Of a stretch of DNA of 64,000 bases, positions 1 to 11,500 are shown piece after piece. The notes under the pieces are model-generated. The model saw only the letters and a list, made by a program, of their open reading frames with translations, ran no database searches and was not told the DNA's origin. How positions within the stretch are numbered: the stretch's first letter is position 1; each line of letters opens with the position of its first letter. The DNA is from Brachypterus glaber. Taxonomy: Eukaryota; Arthropoda; Insecta; Coleoptera; Kateretidae. Location of the stretch: contig OY294048.1 of NCBI GenBank assembly GCA_958510825.1, positions 11,177,589 through 11,241,588 on the forward strand, written 5' to 3'. Made by a program: the position numbers and the translations under genes.

Positions 1-289
1 AAAAAGTACTACATGAATTTGATTGATGCTGTGCTTTAAATTTGAAGCTTAACCAAGTTACGTTTTTCTTTAAATCAAGTTTATCAAAAACATAAATTGG
101 GTTTGAAAAACTTAAGTAGAAGAAAAAATAGGGTCACTCCGTCCGGAGGCAGTTCTGCGAAATCACCGTTAAGCCTCCATCAGACGGCAATAAAAGGTTG
201 CCCCGGGATGAAGAAACTGTAGAAGAAGAAGTAAAAGACATGAGCTTCAAATAAAAAATTGCTGATTTGAGTTGACTGAATTACAGGAA

Positions 290-633
290 ATTCCGGATAT
301 CTCCTAAACCAGAAGTAAAAAAGTAAAAAAATAAAAGAGAAAATATTCATTAAAACTGCGGCAATAAGAAAGTCTTGAATAATTTGATAAACAGTTGCAG
401 TGGCGTACCATGCAAGTCCTAGAAGATGGGGTAAGAAACATAGTTGTACATTATTTGTTGCTATTAATACGAAAAAAAAAATTAATCATTCTTAAAACAA
501 ATAAAAGTAGAGAGTGTTTAAGGTTCAAAACTAAAAAATAATTAGTCAAATCCATTAATTAGTTTTTGAAATATTTGAATTTAAAAAATGTCAAGTTTTT
601 AGGTGTCCGGAATTTAATGTGCCGCAGTGTATT
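290..633 (+). repeat. diverged arm of a long-TIR DNA transposon
   Basis: This stretch matches, in the same order and with many substitutions, the right arm of the element nested at 6556-8935 (around 8595-8937). Shared landmarks are TATCTCCTAAAC, GCAGTGGCG-ACCATGC, AACATAG-TGT and the terminal GTGTA. It is a solo arm; no partner arm lies nearby. I see no coding capacity. The family assignment is by sequence resemblance only. Confidence 0.6.
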
Positions 634-968
634 ATAAATATAAATTTAACATCGGTATTTCAAAAGACGTTAGTTCTAAAACCCCGTAGGGGTATTTAAA
701 TTCATATAGGAAGCAGTAAAAAAAATTGTGTACATGAAAATGTTCATTGAGACTTGTTCAACCATGAACAAAGTTTAGATAAGCTTGTTTAGTTTTGACA
801 TCATTCTATATTCTGTATATGGCCTTTTAGGTCTATGTCCCAGGTAGAGGGTCATAAAGAATATATTAATTTCGCAGTAGGTTTCGGTAAAGGACCCCAC
901 ACCAAAATCGCTATCTATGCGCTTGCATAACCATAAGACATAACGTATAAGATTGAGCACAATACATA

Positions 969-1662
969 CAGTGCGGTCCAAAAGTCACCCCCCCTTTTAA
1001 CTTTTGAACGAGTTGAGATATCAACTTCAAATTTAAAACTCTTAAATAAGACAACTTTAACTATCTTTTAGCATATATTTGATATTTTCAGCTCTTAAAA
1101 TGTGGGCAGGGGGGCATGGGGGACATTTTTTAAATAGAAAGGGGGGTCGTGTGATAGATCATTTTAAAGCTTATAAAATTCTCTATTTAAACTAATATTT
1201 TTAAATTTTTAAAAAGTGTTTTTTAAGGTTTTGATTTTTCAATTTTTTGTGCTAAAACATTCGATTTTTTAAGTTTTTTTTTATAAATTTTTATTTATTT
1301 TAATTAGTTTAAAAGTATAATTAACATTTTTTTATGATGAAATTAGGCATTTTTAAAAAAATATTTGTTTTTTTTAGAGGAATTTTGACAATAATACCCA
1401 TTTTCAACCCCATTTTAAACCCATTTTTTTTTTAATTTAAAAATATGGGGTTAAATGGGGAATCTTATAAGCTTTAAAATGATGTATTAGACGGCCCCCC
1501 TTTCCATTTAATAAAATGTGCCCCTATGCCCCCCTGCCCACATTTTAAGAGCTGAAAGTATTAAATATATGCTAAAAGATAGTTTAAAGTTCCAAATTTG
1601 AAGTCGATATCTCAACTGGTTCAAAAGTTAAGAGGGGGGGGGGTGACTTTTGGACCGCTCTG
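969..1662. mobile_element. Tc1/mariner-type MITE, long TIRs, TA target site
   Basis: The element begins CAGTGCGGTCCAAAAGT and ends with the near-complement ending GGACCGCTCTG. TA dinucleotides flank it at 967-968 and 1663-1664. The arms stay complementary for roughly 240 bp and include purine- or C-rich blocks (GGGCAGGGGGGCATGGGGG on the left). The interior is AT-rich without an ORF. A one-armed relative lies at 33108-33265, and weaker relatives at about 52840-52925 and 58080-58160. The superfamily is inferred from the TA duplication and CAG terminus. Confidence 0.75.
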
Positions 1663-1875
1663 TATAATGACACTTTAAGGCATCGCTTTATGTTATACGA
1701 CAAGATTTTTAACATTATGCATAGGGAAAAACAGGCGTATCGACAAAATACTCGTTGATTCGTTTATGTTACATAACATAGAACATGTATTCTCTACCAG
1801 AAAATAAACATATTTTGGTGCTAAATAATTTATTTTAACCTAGTTAGAAAAACGAATACAAATATTTCAGGGCTA

Positions 1876-1980
1876 CTAACCTCCTCCGAAGTCAACTAGA
1901 TCTTCATCCCTTATCCAGGGTGGTAGCAGCGTTACGCTATCTATTTCTAAATCATCGAGGGTCTCTACCCACAAGGTCGT
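1876..1980 (-). other. short acidic reading frame abutting a palindromic element
   Basis: Read on the minus strand from about 1980 to a stop at 1876-1878, this is an open frame of about 34 codons with protein-like composition. It contains ETLDDLEIDSVTLLPPWI followed by RDEDLVDFGGG. A possible splice donor (AG|GTTAGT) overlaps its end. It stops exactly where the palindromic element at 1981 begins, so it may be an exon or captured coding piece cut by that insertion. I do not recognise the protein; coding status is uncertain. Confidence 0.22.
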
Positions 1981-2826
1981 CACCCCATAACTGACAACGG
2001 GATATTGTTTCTAATGCTTTCAGAATTACATGTTCGTTGAGAACAAAATCGTAGGTGTAGCCGTTTTTTATTCCATTAAAAATTAGTATATGTGACCCAA
2101 AAAAATTTCAAATTCAAAAGTTTGGACGTTTCACCCCTTAAATTTGTTTATTGGGGTAAGAGTTTCATCCCTAATTTTTTTCAAAATTTTTGAAAAAATC
2201 TAGAGGTCGCTCACAGCCATTTTTCAAAAAATATGTTTGCTTAGCTTTTTTTATTTTTTTTAAGGCGGAAGGATTTTTTATTTAAATCTTTTTAACACGA
2301 AAAGGTATAAAGGGATAGTAAATTGCTAACCTCAAAAAAAAATCGCGTTGTCAGTTATGGGGTGTTCGATTTTTTCATCTTCGTAAGCTTAAAGCCCACC
2401 GTGCTGTATATCCGATAAAAAAAATATAGTTGTTTTTATGTGAGGACATATTGGGCTACACACACAATGTTTGAAGACAATGAAAAACATTTTTTTGTGC
2501 CTGTAATTAGACCTAAAATCAAGCAATGTAGTGAATTTTCAAACTTTAAGGGGCACAAAAAATAAAAAAAGCTAAGCAAACATATTTTTTGAAAAATGGC
2601 TCTAGATTTTTTCAAAAATTTTGAAAAAAATTAGGGATGAAACTCTTACCCCAATAAAAAAATTTAAGGGGTGAGACCTCCAAACTTTTTAATTTGAAAT
2701 TTTTTTGGGTCACATATATACTAATTTTTGATGGAATAAAAAAGGGCTACACCTACGATTTTGTTCTCAACGAACATGTAATTCTGAAACCATTAGAAAT
2801 AATATCCAGTTGTCAGTTATGGGGTG
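1981..2826. mobile_element. palindromic (foldback) element
   Basis: The arms at about 1981-2270 and 2560-2826 are complementary. CACCCCATAACTGACAAC on the left matches GTTGTCAGTTATGGGGTG on the right, with GGGTCACAT and TAGGGATGAAACTCTTACC matching further in. A further direct copy of the CAGTTATGGGGTGTTCGAT block sits in the spacer (about 2350) and again at the right end (about 2816). The small frame at 2694-2909 falls inside the arm and is not a gene. Confidence 0.65.
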
Positions 2827-3201
2827 TTCGATTTTTTTATCTCCGTAAGCTTAAAGCAAACCGTGGCGGGTGTTATAATATTGGCTCCAATGGTGTTAGA
2901 AACGTATAATACTCCTTTGTTGTAAAGTTGCGAGGAGTGTAAAACAGAAAGATGACAAAATATGAGAAAAGCAATAAAAGACGATAATCAAATTGTTTTT
3001 CATATTTAAGCTAAAGAAAACTGTAGATCTTATTACCTATTTTATACATGCGTTGCAAATTTAATATTGTCTAGACTAAAACAATGTCTGAAAAACATAT
3101 TCTGTGTTTAATTTTAGTACGAATAATAATATTATATTGGTTTTGCTTTAAAAATTTATATTATGTCTCAGACATAAGATCTGTCAATACCGCACGGTAG
3201 G

Positions 3202-3332
3202 CCTGAGGTTAACTTAAGTTTCAAAGAATGGTCAAAGCAAAAAACCAGATATTGGTAAAATGGCGTCTAGGCTAGTCAGAGCCATCAACAGAAAAATAGC
3301 AGACCATTCTTTGAAACTTAAATTAACCTCAG
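3202..3332. mobile_element. short MITE-like inverted repeat
   Basis: A 31 bp arm starting CCTGAGGTTAACTTAAG (3202-3232) is complementary to 3302-3332 with one or two mismatches. The spacer is about 70 bp. No coding sequence is present. Confidence 0.6.
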
Positions 3333-3344
3333 GTTTGCCGTGAA

Positions 3345-5255
3345 CGTGAATATATTTGTTACATCTACACTAGTCACGGTGGGCCTGAATGAAGTTTAAA
3401 TGCAAAAACTTGGAACACCTATTTTTTTCTTGATTATGGTTTCCCGCGTCAATACGACTAATTTCATACTATATAGAATAAATTTGTCTGGTGCTTTTTG
3501 TACAAAAACCTTCCAAAGTGGCATAATATGATTTTTTGTTGTGCTTTTTTTTCAAATATTTCTTTTCTTTTTAATAGTATAGGCATAATTACAAAAGTAC
3601 TTTCAGTTCTTGTGGGGGGGGGGGGGAGGAGGGGACTACTCCATATTATTTTCAGCTTAACGAACTTATCTTATTTTATTTTCGGTTTCGTTTGGAGTTT
3701 TAGGTATTTTTATTTAACTAAAATTAAAATTTTGTGCAAAAACAAGTTAAGCAACAAATTTTTTTAGAACATAATTCCAATATCCCAGTTATTCCATAAA
3801 ATAAGAATAATACCTGAATTTTGATTAGTAATAATGCAGACAAAAGAAATCAGCACCTATAAAATTAGTTTACAAGGTTTTGGGCCCCACTCATTTCCAC
3901 AAATTTTCACATTTTTTACCAAAATTTTTCGTTTATATTATATTACAAAATGTATCTCAAATATTATTTTCAAAGGAGGATATCTCGGAAACGGTTCCAC
4001 TTATTAAAAAAATCTTGGCAGATTTGGATTCAGGATGAAAAATTTTACAAAAAAATTCAAAAGCCAGGGTGTGCCCCAAAAAACATTTGCAATTTGTAAA
4101 CTAGAGTAATTTTCTCAGTGCTGAGAAAATTACACAGAGCGCTCGCACAGTAACAAGTTAATTTTAGAAAGAAAACAGAGAGAATTCTATCTGTTTTTCA
4201 AGAATCTTTGACTTGTAAGTTAATAAGTGAACACTGTCTATGTCAAGTAAGTCATTGTGAAAATAAAACAGAATAATTCAGCAATCTCCGATTCTCTTTG
4301 CTGCAGGGTAATGTAGGGTAATTAGGCGTATCTCGAAACTAAAGTAAAAGGGGCTCCTAATAACGTCAAGCCTCATTAACCTTTATATTGCTATGTTAAA
4401 ATATAAAACAAGCTGTGAAGATATGTAATTCTTCCTTATCCAGAGTATACTCATCACAGTGTATAGTACAGTAATAGCCAGAAAAAATGGTACAATGACA
4501 AATCAAAAATGTCATTTTGATAATATTTTCTATACTTTAATTTTGGCTTAAAAAAACTTGTTACATTTTTTCCTACCATCCTCTATGAAAATGACATTTA
4601 GCACACTCTTTTGTTCTTTAGAAAACGCCTCATATCGCACTAGTTTGATATTTTTATATCACACTCGTGTGATATTTATTTATGGAGGTTTGCCTAATTT
4701 TATTTAGATATTTACCTCGTAGATTCTACGAATTTTATTCACTTTGTTTTATAAACCATTTTTCACCTTTCACCACAGCCTTTTATATCTTTTAAGTGTT
4801 TTAATCCAAATATTTCTGTTTTCCATGTCAAAAATAGAAACTATAGTTATAACGTTACTATTTTGACCATTACTGTCCAGTTTAGACAGTCTAGATCTTA
4901 TAAAAATTACTTAATTTTTTATTTAGTTACCTTACATTACATAAAAAACATCAAAATACACAGTATTTTTCGTATAAAATGTAAAACAGTACCATTTTAC
5001 TGTCTTATATGGCAGGATAACCACAGAAATCTAATTTAATAAGTAAACTCAAGTTTGCATTTATTTAGGAATAGGCAACCCATTAAACTGCTTGTATTGT
5101 ATTAAATATAAAACCAAGAAAACTAAAGCTAAATGAAAATCATATTTCCTGATTGACATACATATATAAATTTGTATTCTCTTTATAATTATTTTGTGCT
5201 TTTTTTTTAATAAAAATTAGAAAATTTTAAAATAAGAAACTTTATATTTTTTCGG
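3345..5255. other. AT-rich stretch without recognisable gene
   Basis: No supported coding region. It holds a G-run near 3616-3627, a near-perfect palindrome at 4106-4133 (arms GTAATTTTCTCAG), and a short hairpin at 4656-4675 whose loop is ACTCGT. The frame at 3498-3767 is low-complexity and is not a credible gene. Confidence 0.5.
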
Positions 5256-5257
5256 GA

Positions 5258-5400
5258 TCTTGGAAAACTAGTGTACATAACTCGTTGGAAAGTGTATTTC
5301 ATACACTCGTGAGGTTTCCTCACTCGCCTAGCGGCTCGTTCGTAAACCTTCTAACTCGCGTGAAATATGTCACTTTCCACACTAGTTATGTATTATACTA
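5258..5400. repeat. hairpin cassette with CTCGCC..GGCTCG loop
   Basis: An imperfect palindrome with ACTAGTG/CACTAGT ends. The outer stem is GGAAAGTGTATTTCA against TGAAATATGTCACTTTCC, with an inner stem AGGTTT/AAACCT. The apex reads ACTCGCCTAGCGGCTCGT. Apex relatives occur at about 14380, 17435, 34490, 34700 and 45415 on different stems. No ORF. Confidence 0.6.
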
Positions 5401-5639
5401 TACTTAAAGACTATTGTGATGAAAAAACACAATTTTATATACATGGAGTTTTTTGTCTGGCAGTGTTTTCCACGATTTTGGATTTTTTTAGATAATTACG
5501 AGATAATACTCTTCTAATTATGGGACTGCGAAGAGCCTAATAATATTAGTGACAAAATTCAGTATCACATAATCCCGAAAATGTACGTACCATTTTAATA
5601 AGTTAAAAGTAAATCTGCAATAAAACTGTTAAAATAGTT

Positions 5640-5860
5640 CATAATCTATGCATATGCATGGTATATTCTTAGAATTGGATCGTATCATTCTTCTGTTGCA
5701 TATTCTAAGAAATTTCTGTTAGCAATATTCTTTAATTAGTTCATTGGGAATATTCTTAAAATACATAATCTATGCATATCCATGGTATATTTTTAGAATT
5801 GTATCATATCATTCTTCTGTTGCATCATCTTCTAAGAAATTTCTGTTGGGAATGTTCTTA
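5640..5860 (+). repeat. direct duplication, ~100 bp unit
   Basis: The unit at 5640-5740 (ATAATCTATGCATATGCATG onward) recurs at 5764-5860 with a few substitutions and a small insertion. The spacer is about 23 bp. Confidence 0.75.
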
Positions 5861-7238
5861 GAAATTATGCTATGAATTATTACATATTTTAAGAATGTTT
5901 ATTTGAATTTTCCGTTGTTCTGCAATGCATTGTTGACATGTTGAAGTTGCAATAATTATTAGAATTATTCTACATTAGCAGCAATTTATTTAAAGTTTAA
6001 AGTTTATACAAACATTATACAGCCTGTTCCAGAACTCGCGTACCGAAATTTAAGTGGTGATTCTACATCCAAAAATATGAAAAAAAGTTTCTATAAAGGT
6101 TGGTCCGGAATGAGCCCTAAGGGAGCTACGGCCCTTCGAAGATGACGTATTGAATGGGGAACAAAAAAAAGCACCAATAAAATTTTAATGCTGCAGGGTG
6201 ATTCTTCATTTAAAACTGAGCAAAAAAGTATTATACACCAAAACACCTAAATTTAATATTAAAGGAGTAATAGCCTTTTAAAAAGTAACGTTTTTGGTGG
6301 CACAAAATGTTACTTCCTCTTAATTGCATTTTTTTTTGATAACGGTTGCTCCTACAGTGTTACACTATATGATATTTTATACTTTATATTTTTACTCTAG
6401 AAATCTATATTTTTTACAACAAATCCAAAAAACATACACATAGAAAAGTTTGGGGCAAAAATGTTTTAAGCCTCATATATTTTGTCCGTCTGGGCACGCC
6501 TTTGGATAAATTAAAAAAATAAATTAACATAAACTTATTGCCCTTATTAATACTACACTTCTGCTCAAAAATATCGGCCCACCTAAAAAAAATACACATT
6601 TTGAAATGCTAATAACTCCAAAACTATTCAATAGATTTATTTGACCTTTTTTTTATTTTAAAGCTTGAACTTTTAGCTCTTAATTACTGGAATAAAAATT
6701 ATCAAAAATCTTTTTTTAAACCGGCAGCAATGAAAATTACACAGCTATGTTTTTTTACTGCTTCTTTCGATATGCGCACGGTTTGCCACTGCATATTTTT
6801 TTACAATTTAATTAATTGCTTTTATAGGCCAATTAAATGGGAGTAATTTCTTTTTTAACTTTTTAATTTTACTTTTCTCGTTTAGGAGATATACGGTTTT
6901 TTCTGAAAATAAACATTTTTGCAAATAACAAAAAAACTACACAGTGGATTTAATTGATTTATTTTTTAATTTGAAGCTTAAGTCCTTAACTTTTATTTAT
7001 TTAATTTAAGTTTCTGGTGCAAACATGTTTAAACTGGGTTTACATTGCTTAAATAGACATGTTTTTTTTTACCCAATCTTTTTTGATGCAATTTAACCAC
7101 AAACTCAAATGTTTCCATAAGTTTTAAAACTTATTCTAAAAGCCACACTTATTGTGACTGATTCCTTCTTTTATTTTTTATCATAAGTCTTCTCATTTAG
7201 GAGAAATTAAAGTTTTTCGGAAAAAGTGACTTTTTAAT

Positions 7239-8256
7239 CAGTGGGCTAGTGCCACCCCTGTAAAACTGTATATGACGGAAAAGCGTCGATAGAATATAAA
7301 GATCTATTGCACTTCTATAACTTTAGCTTAAATAAATACATTTAATTAACACGTTTTCTGCGTTAGCAACTTTTTGGTTCCCAGCTCAGACTGCGTTTTG
7401 AGGCATATATGTCGAACGAACTTTGCACAGACTGTTTAAATCTCTAATGGTACTCCAAAAACAAGTTCTAACGTCTTTTTAAGGACTTTTTGCTTTTTAA
7501 TTTTTTTTAAACAAAATATTTTATCAAATAAAATAACAATAAACAAATTTTAAATTTTATTAAAATTATTTAATAACAATTATAAACACAAAAAAACTAA
7601 CTTTTTCTGCAATGCAGGCCTGTGCATAACGTTCTCCAGGACGTCGGTAGACACGCTGTCTTGCATCATACCCAAATAGACATATCCTGGTTTCATCAGA
7701 AAACATTACCTTTGCCCATTGGTTTCTGTCCCAGTTTAAATGTCTTCTTGCAAACTGCAGCCTGGCACGACGATGGTTAGCAGTGAGTTTAGGTCCAGTT
7801 GCGGCCTTATAAGAGCAAAGGTTTCTTTCAAAAAGCCTTCGACCAATAGTGGACCTACTTACTGCTACACCTCTTGTTTCTTGAAGCCGTGATCTCAAAT
7901 TAACTGAATTTAGACGATTCCGCAGGGAATTAAGCTCGATAAATCGGTCATCCCGAGCGGACGTGCACCTATGTCTGCCAGCTCCTTGGCGTCGACTAAA
8001 GGAACCGGTCTCCTCAAAACGTTGGAATACTCTTCTTACCGCTGCTCTCGTAATATTTAACTGTTGAGCAACATAACGCTGACTGTGCCCTTCTTGTAGC
8101 AGAGCTACAGCTTGGGCAGCTACTTCCGGACTTGTTTCCATTTAAATAATACAATTAAATAAAATTTTAACTAGTTAAAAAAGTATTGTCACATAAGTGA
8201 CAAGTCTTGTCAATCATAAAAAAGTTAGTTACAGGGGTGGCACTAGCCCACCACTT
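7239..8256 (-). mobile_element. Tc1-like transposon, internally deleted, innermost of three
   Basis: The ends are complementary: AGTGGGCTAGTGCCACCCC on the left, GGGGTGGCACTAGCCCAC on the right. They separate two halves of a palindromic host element. The only ORF (7566-8141, minus) encodes the N-terminal part of a Tc1 transposase. The DNA between that ORF and the left end (7260-7560) is AT-rich and does not encode the missing catalytic half. The element is therefore non-autonomous although its ends look complete. Confidence 0.8.
7566..8141 (-). pseudogene. Tc1-like transposase, C-terminal half missing
   Basis: A 191-codon frame starting at the ATG ending at 8141. Residues ~1-60 form a helix-turn-helix (EGHSQRYVAQQLNITRAAVR), followed by an arginine-rich linker with a GRPR-like GAGRH motif. 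Then come a second DNA-binding region (SRSTIGRRLFERNL), a TGPKLTANHRRARLQFARRH block and WAKVMFSDETRICLFG. The latter holds the first catalytic Asp of the DDE/DDD triad. The family is normally about 340 residues. This frame ends soon after RRPGERY, so the second and third acidic residues are absent and it cannot catalyse transposition alone. The last ~10 residues (SFFVFIIVIK) are unrelated, so the break is a deletion or fusion junction. The DNA-binding part is intact and could in principle still bind TIRs. Identification of the family is firm. Confidence 0.9.
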
Positions 8257-9194
8257 AAAAAGTCCTTATTTACCAAAAAAACATAATTTCTCCTAAATGA
8301 GAAGACTTATGATAAAAAATAAAAGACGGAATCAGTCACAATAAGTGTGGCTATTAGAATAAGTTTTAAAACTTATGAAAAGTTTTGAGTTTGTGTTTAA
8401 ATTGCAACAAAAAAGATCGAGTAAAAAAAACATGACTATTTAAGCAATGTAAACTCAGTTTAAACATGTTTCCAACAGAAACCTAAATTAAATAAATAAA
8501 AGTTTACGATTTAAGCTTCAAATTAAAAAAAAAATCAATTAAATCCATTGCGTAGTTTTTTTGTTACTTGCAAAAATGTAAATTTTTAGAAAAAACCTTA
8601 TATCTCCTAAACGAGAAAAGGAAAATTAAAAAATTTAAAAAGAGATTACTTCCATTTAATTAGGCTATAAAATCAATTAATTAAATTGTAAAAAAATATG
8701 CAGTGGCGAACCATGCGCATATCGAAAGGTGCAGTAAAAAAACATAGCTGTGCACTTTTCATTGCTGCCGGTATAAAAAAAGATGTTTGATAATTTTTAT
8801 TCCAGTAAGTAAGAGCTAAAAGTTCAAGCTTCAAAATAAAAAAAAGATCGAATAAATCCATTAAATAGTTTTGGAGATATTTGCATTCAAAAATGTGTAT
8901 TTTTTTAGGTGGGCCGATATTTTTGAGCAGAAGTGTAGTATACATGTAAAAGCTCGCCGCTCTAGCTTAAACGGTACCCGAGTTATTAATTAAAAACCTT
9001 ATTTTTATTACAATTTTAAAGGGCCCTAGATCCCTTAGGGCTCATTTCCGGACCAACCTTTATAGGAACTTTTTTTATATTTTTGGATCTAGAATCACCT
9101 CTTAAATTTTGGCATGCCAGTTATGGATCACCCTGTATAATTACTTTACTTTTGGTGATTGCAATCATGTATTATATACAATAATTATAATTAC

Positions 9195-10019
9195 ACAGAC
9201 CCACAATTTTTTTTTGTGAGTCTTGGATTCCAATATGATATTCCTATGTATTTTTTCAAGCTGAAACCGAATCCGCAAGCCGTTTAAACCTTACACGTCA
9301 GGATTTTGACATAACCTCAAAAAACACTAGAAAAACTACTGAAACCGCTAAAATCATCTACTCCATACCACTTTCACCCCCTTCCTCCAAATTAGTAATT
9401 TCGTGACCCCATAATTCCGTAACCTCGGAATACCATTACTCCATAACCTCAAAACCCCGTAACCTCATTAGGTAGAAAAATCTGTTTCGGGAAAACAGAA
9501 CAATTACGTGAAATTTTCTTGTAGAACATAGTTATGAATAAGTAACTGTATAATCCTAAAATTCCATCACACCTCCTAACCCCTTCACTCCGTAACCCCA
9601 TATATTATAACCTATTATTTTGTTAATCGGACTTCTCCACAGAATAGGATAAAGGGATTAAGGGGATATAGTGTATCGGGTTACGAAGTGAAGGGATTTT
9701 GAGGTTATGGTGTTAGGGGATTTTGGGATTATAGAGTTACTTACCTATGACTATGTTCCACAAAAAAACTGAAAAATTAGTTCTGTTTTCCCAAACTAGA
9801 TTTTTCTACTTAATGAGGTTACGGGGTTATGCGGTTATGGGGTTCTGGTATGGCATAGATGATTTTAGCGGTTTCAGTAGCTTTTCGGGTGTTTTTTGAG
9901 GTTATGTCAAAATCCTGACGTATAGGGGTTAAACGGGTTGCGGATTTAGTTTCAGCGGGAAAAAATACATAGAAATTGGAATTCAAGACCCAGAAAAAAA
10001 AACTTTTTTGTGGGCCTGT
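9195..10019. mobile_element. foldback element, ~825 bp
   Basis: Arms of about 330 bp converge from ACAGACCCACAA (left) and TTGTGGGCCTGT (right). Internal matches include GACATAACCTCAAAAAACAC, ACCGCTAAAATCATCTA and CATAACCTCAAAACCCCGTAAC. The interior is rich in short 'plus/minus ACC' direct repeats (CCGTAACCTC, CCATAACCTC). No ORF. Confidence 0.75.
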
Positions 10020-10069
10020 ATTATCTAACGATTGGTGATTTTATTAAGTTTACTATAATAGTATTCTCC

Positions 10070-10190
10070 TTAGCAGAAACGCCGTAAAAGAAGATAGCAA
10101 TATAGTCGATATTTCTATGACCACTTACGTAAAAATCGACTGTATTGCTACCTGCATTTGCTGCGTTTCTGCTAAAGAGGATTTTATTAA
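10070..10190. repeat. small palindrome with a solo half-copy downstream
   Basis: Left arm CTTAGCAGAAACGCCGTAAA and right arm GCTGCGTTTCTGCTAAAG are complementary, with an inner TCGAT/ATCGA stem. A third arm, CTTAGCAGAAACGCAGCAAA, lies alone at about 10299-10325. Confidence 0.65.
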
Positions 10191-10489
10191 AATAATTTTT
10201 AAGCTATGTAAGATTGCCTGAGCATGAAAAGATATGTAACTGAATTTCAAATGTGGTCTAATCATTCTTAAAAATTAATGTACATTTGTATGCTATCCTT
10301 CTTAGCAGAAACGCAGCAAATGCAGATTAACAATAACCCTGTATTTACAATTTACAAAAAGTAGTGCTTTTAGATAGAATTAAATAAAATAGTACCTGGT
10401 TTATTATACGAGGACAAAAAATACTGTTTTAGGACGACTACAGAGATTGCCAACGTAGTTCGTCCGTGAATCATAAAATATTTTTTGCA

Positions 10490-10910
10490 CGACCCAAACC
10501 GACTAAAACCTAATTTTACGCTTTAATTTTCGGGACTAAACTTGCCGTTTTTCTCCCTAGGGAATAAAAATCATGGCAACCTTGATAATATTAAAATATT
10601 ATACTTACTATGTGCTTTGCTGGTTCAAAAATTAGGTTTGGTGGTGTTTTGTAATAAATTAGCGATTCAAACCAATTTATTTGATTTTAACAAAGAAAAC
10701 CTTTAAAAATAACATTGTTATAACAATTTATACATAACTTAAAATTTATCATCTTCGTCCATTTTTTTGACGTTTGTGTCAACCATATTAAAAAACAATT
10801 GAAATCGCGATAGCCATGAAACTGACTTTTCGCAATTTACAGGCATCTTGATCAAATTAAGAAAATAAAACAACCGATTTTAGACGGTTGGTTTTTAATT
10901 TTAATTTTAT
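10490..10910 (-). repeat. dispersed ~500 bp repeat, copy 1
   Basis: Near-identical, in reverse orientation, to 19910-20335. Shared blocks include GGGAGAAAAACGGCAAGTTT, CAACCTTGATAATATTAAAA and the 108 bp encoding the small ORF at 10739-10846. A REPEAT-specific hairpin with CTCGCT at its apex lies beside each copy (10978-11085 here). The element class is not recognised: no TIR, RT or transposase is visible. Confidence 0.7.
10739..10846 (-). CDS. 35-codon ORF in dispersed repeat, copy 1
   Basis: The frame begins MPVNCEKSVSWLSRFQLFF and ends KKMDEDDKF, then TAA. It is identical to the frame at 19962-20069. It is a short, charged-tail peptide with an amphipathic middle and no recognisable domain. 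Identity may reflect only recent duplication of the repeat, so translation is unproven. The ATG is the first in the frame, but there is no independent evidence for the start. Confidence 0.25.
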   Translation of the reverse strand: MPVNCEKSVSWLSRFQLFFNMVDTNVKKMDEDDKF

Positions 10911-10977
10911 TTTAAAATTTTATCTAAATTATGTTTGGTCCTGCAAAAAATAGTGTATATACCTCAGGACTAAACTT

Positions 10978-11085
10978 GGCTGTTTTAGTCCCTTGCATTT
11001 CTGTTTCCCTCGCTCGCTATGAGCGAGCTCAGGAAACACTAATGCAGCGGGACTAAAACAGCCAGTTTAGTCCCTTGGTATATAA
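10978..11085. repeat. hairpin cassette, GACTAAAAC stem
   Basis: An imperfect inverted repeat: GACTAAACTTGGCTGTTTTAG on one arm and CTAAAACAGCCAGTTTAGTC on the other, closing on a CTCGCTCGCTATGAGCGAGC apex. It is flanked on the right by TATTTTTTCTACTACCTAA, a flank shared with other hairpins in the window. A half-copy lies at about 19835-19895. Confidence 0.6.
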
Positions 11086-11344
11086 ATAACTATTTTTTCT
11101 ACTACCTAATTTAGTGCTAGCTTACATATTATTTACCGTTGTCAAGGCTTGTTTACCTTGGCAACCAATAAAATCAGTGAACTCATTTATTATTGACCGT
11201 TATTAAGCATTGTTTCTTGACGACGGTCAATTATGAAAATTTTTTGAGACAACTACTAACTTTTTTCAGCTTATTTGTCAAACTGACAGCTATGTCACAA
11301 TAATTTTTAAACTTTATTTTTAACTGATATTTGGTTACTAGCTT

Positions 11345-11500
11345 TAGGTAGTAGAAAAAATAGTATATGCACCACGTATGCGAACTGTCTTAAGTGTTCT
11401 CGACTGATTTTTTGCCTTGACTCCGTCTCAGCAAAAAAACTTTAGTCTCGAACACTAAAGACTAAGTTCGCATACTAGGTGCATAATCTTTTATACTATT
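11345..11500. repeat. hairpin cassette, GCACCACGTATGCG stem
   Basis: The cassette is preceded by TTAGGTAGTAGAAAAAATAG. The stem pairs GTATGCGAACT with AGTTCGCATAC and TTAGTGTTCG blocks further in. The apex is TTTTTTGCCTTGACTCCGTC, then TCAGCAAAAAAA. An inverted partial copy with the same apex and the same CTACTACCTAA flank is at about 24440-24565. Confidence 0.6.

Larger units (their letters stand above)
6556..8935. mobile_element. long-TIR transposon nested in the MITE
   Basis: The termini are CACTTCTGCTCAAAAATATC and its complement, flanked by TA at 6554-6555 and 8936-8937. Both arms are about 690 bp and closely complementary, so the element is essentially a palindrome whose centre has been opened by a third element (about 7239-8256). 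No ORF lies in the arms. A diverged solo arm is at 290-633. Confidence 0.85.
6020..9135. mobile_element. outer MITE, split by a nested transposon
   Basis: The left end (CAGCCTGTTCCAGAACTCG, TA at 6018-6019) and right end (CCATAACTGGCATGCC in complement, TA at 9136-9137) are those of the intact MITE at 17879-18614. Here the MITE is interrupted at 6554/8936. Comparing this locus with the truncated copy at 14461-15064, which reads straight through CATACTAGTATACATG, shows the insertion point is a single TA. Tc1/mariner-type family by inference. Confidence 0.85.
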
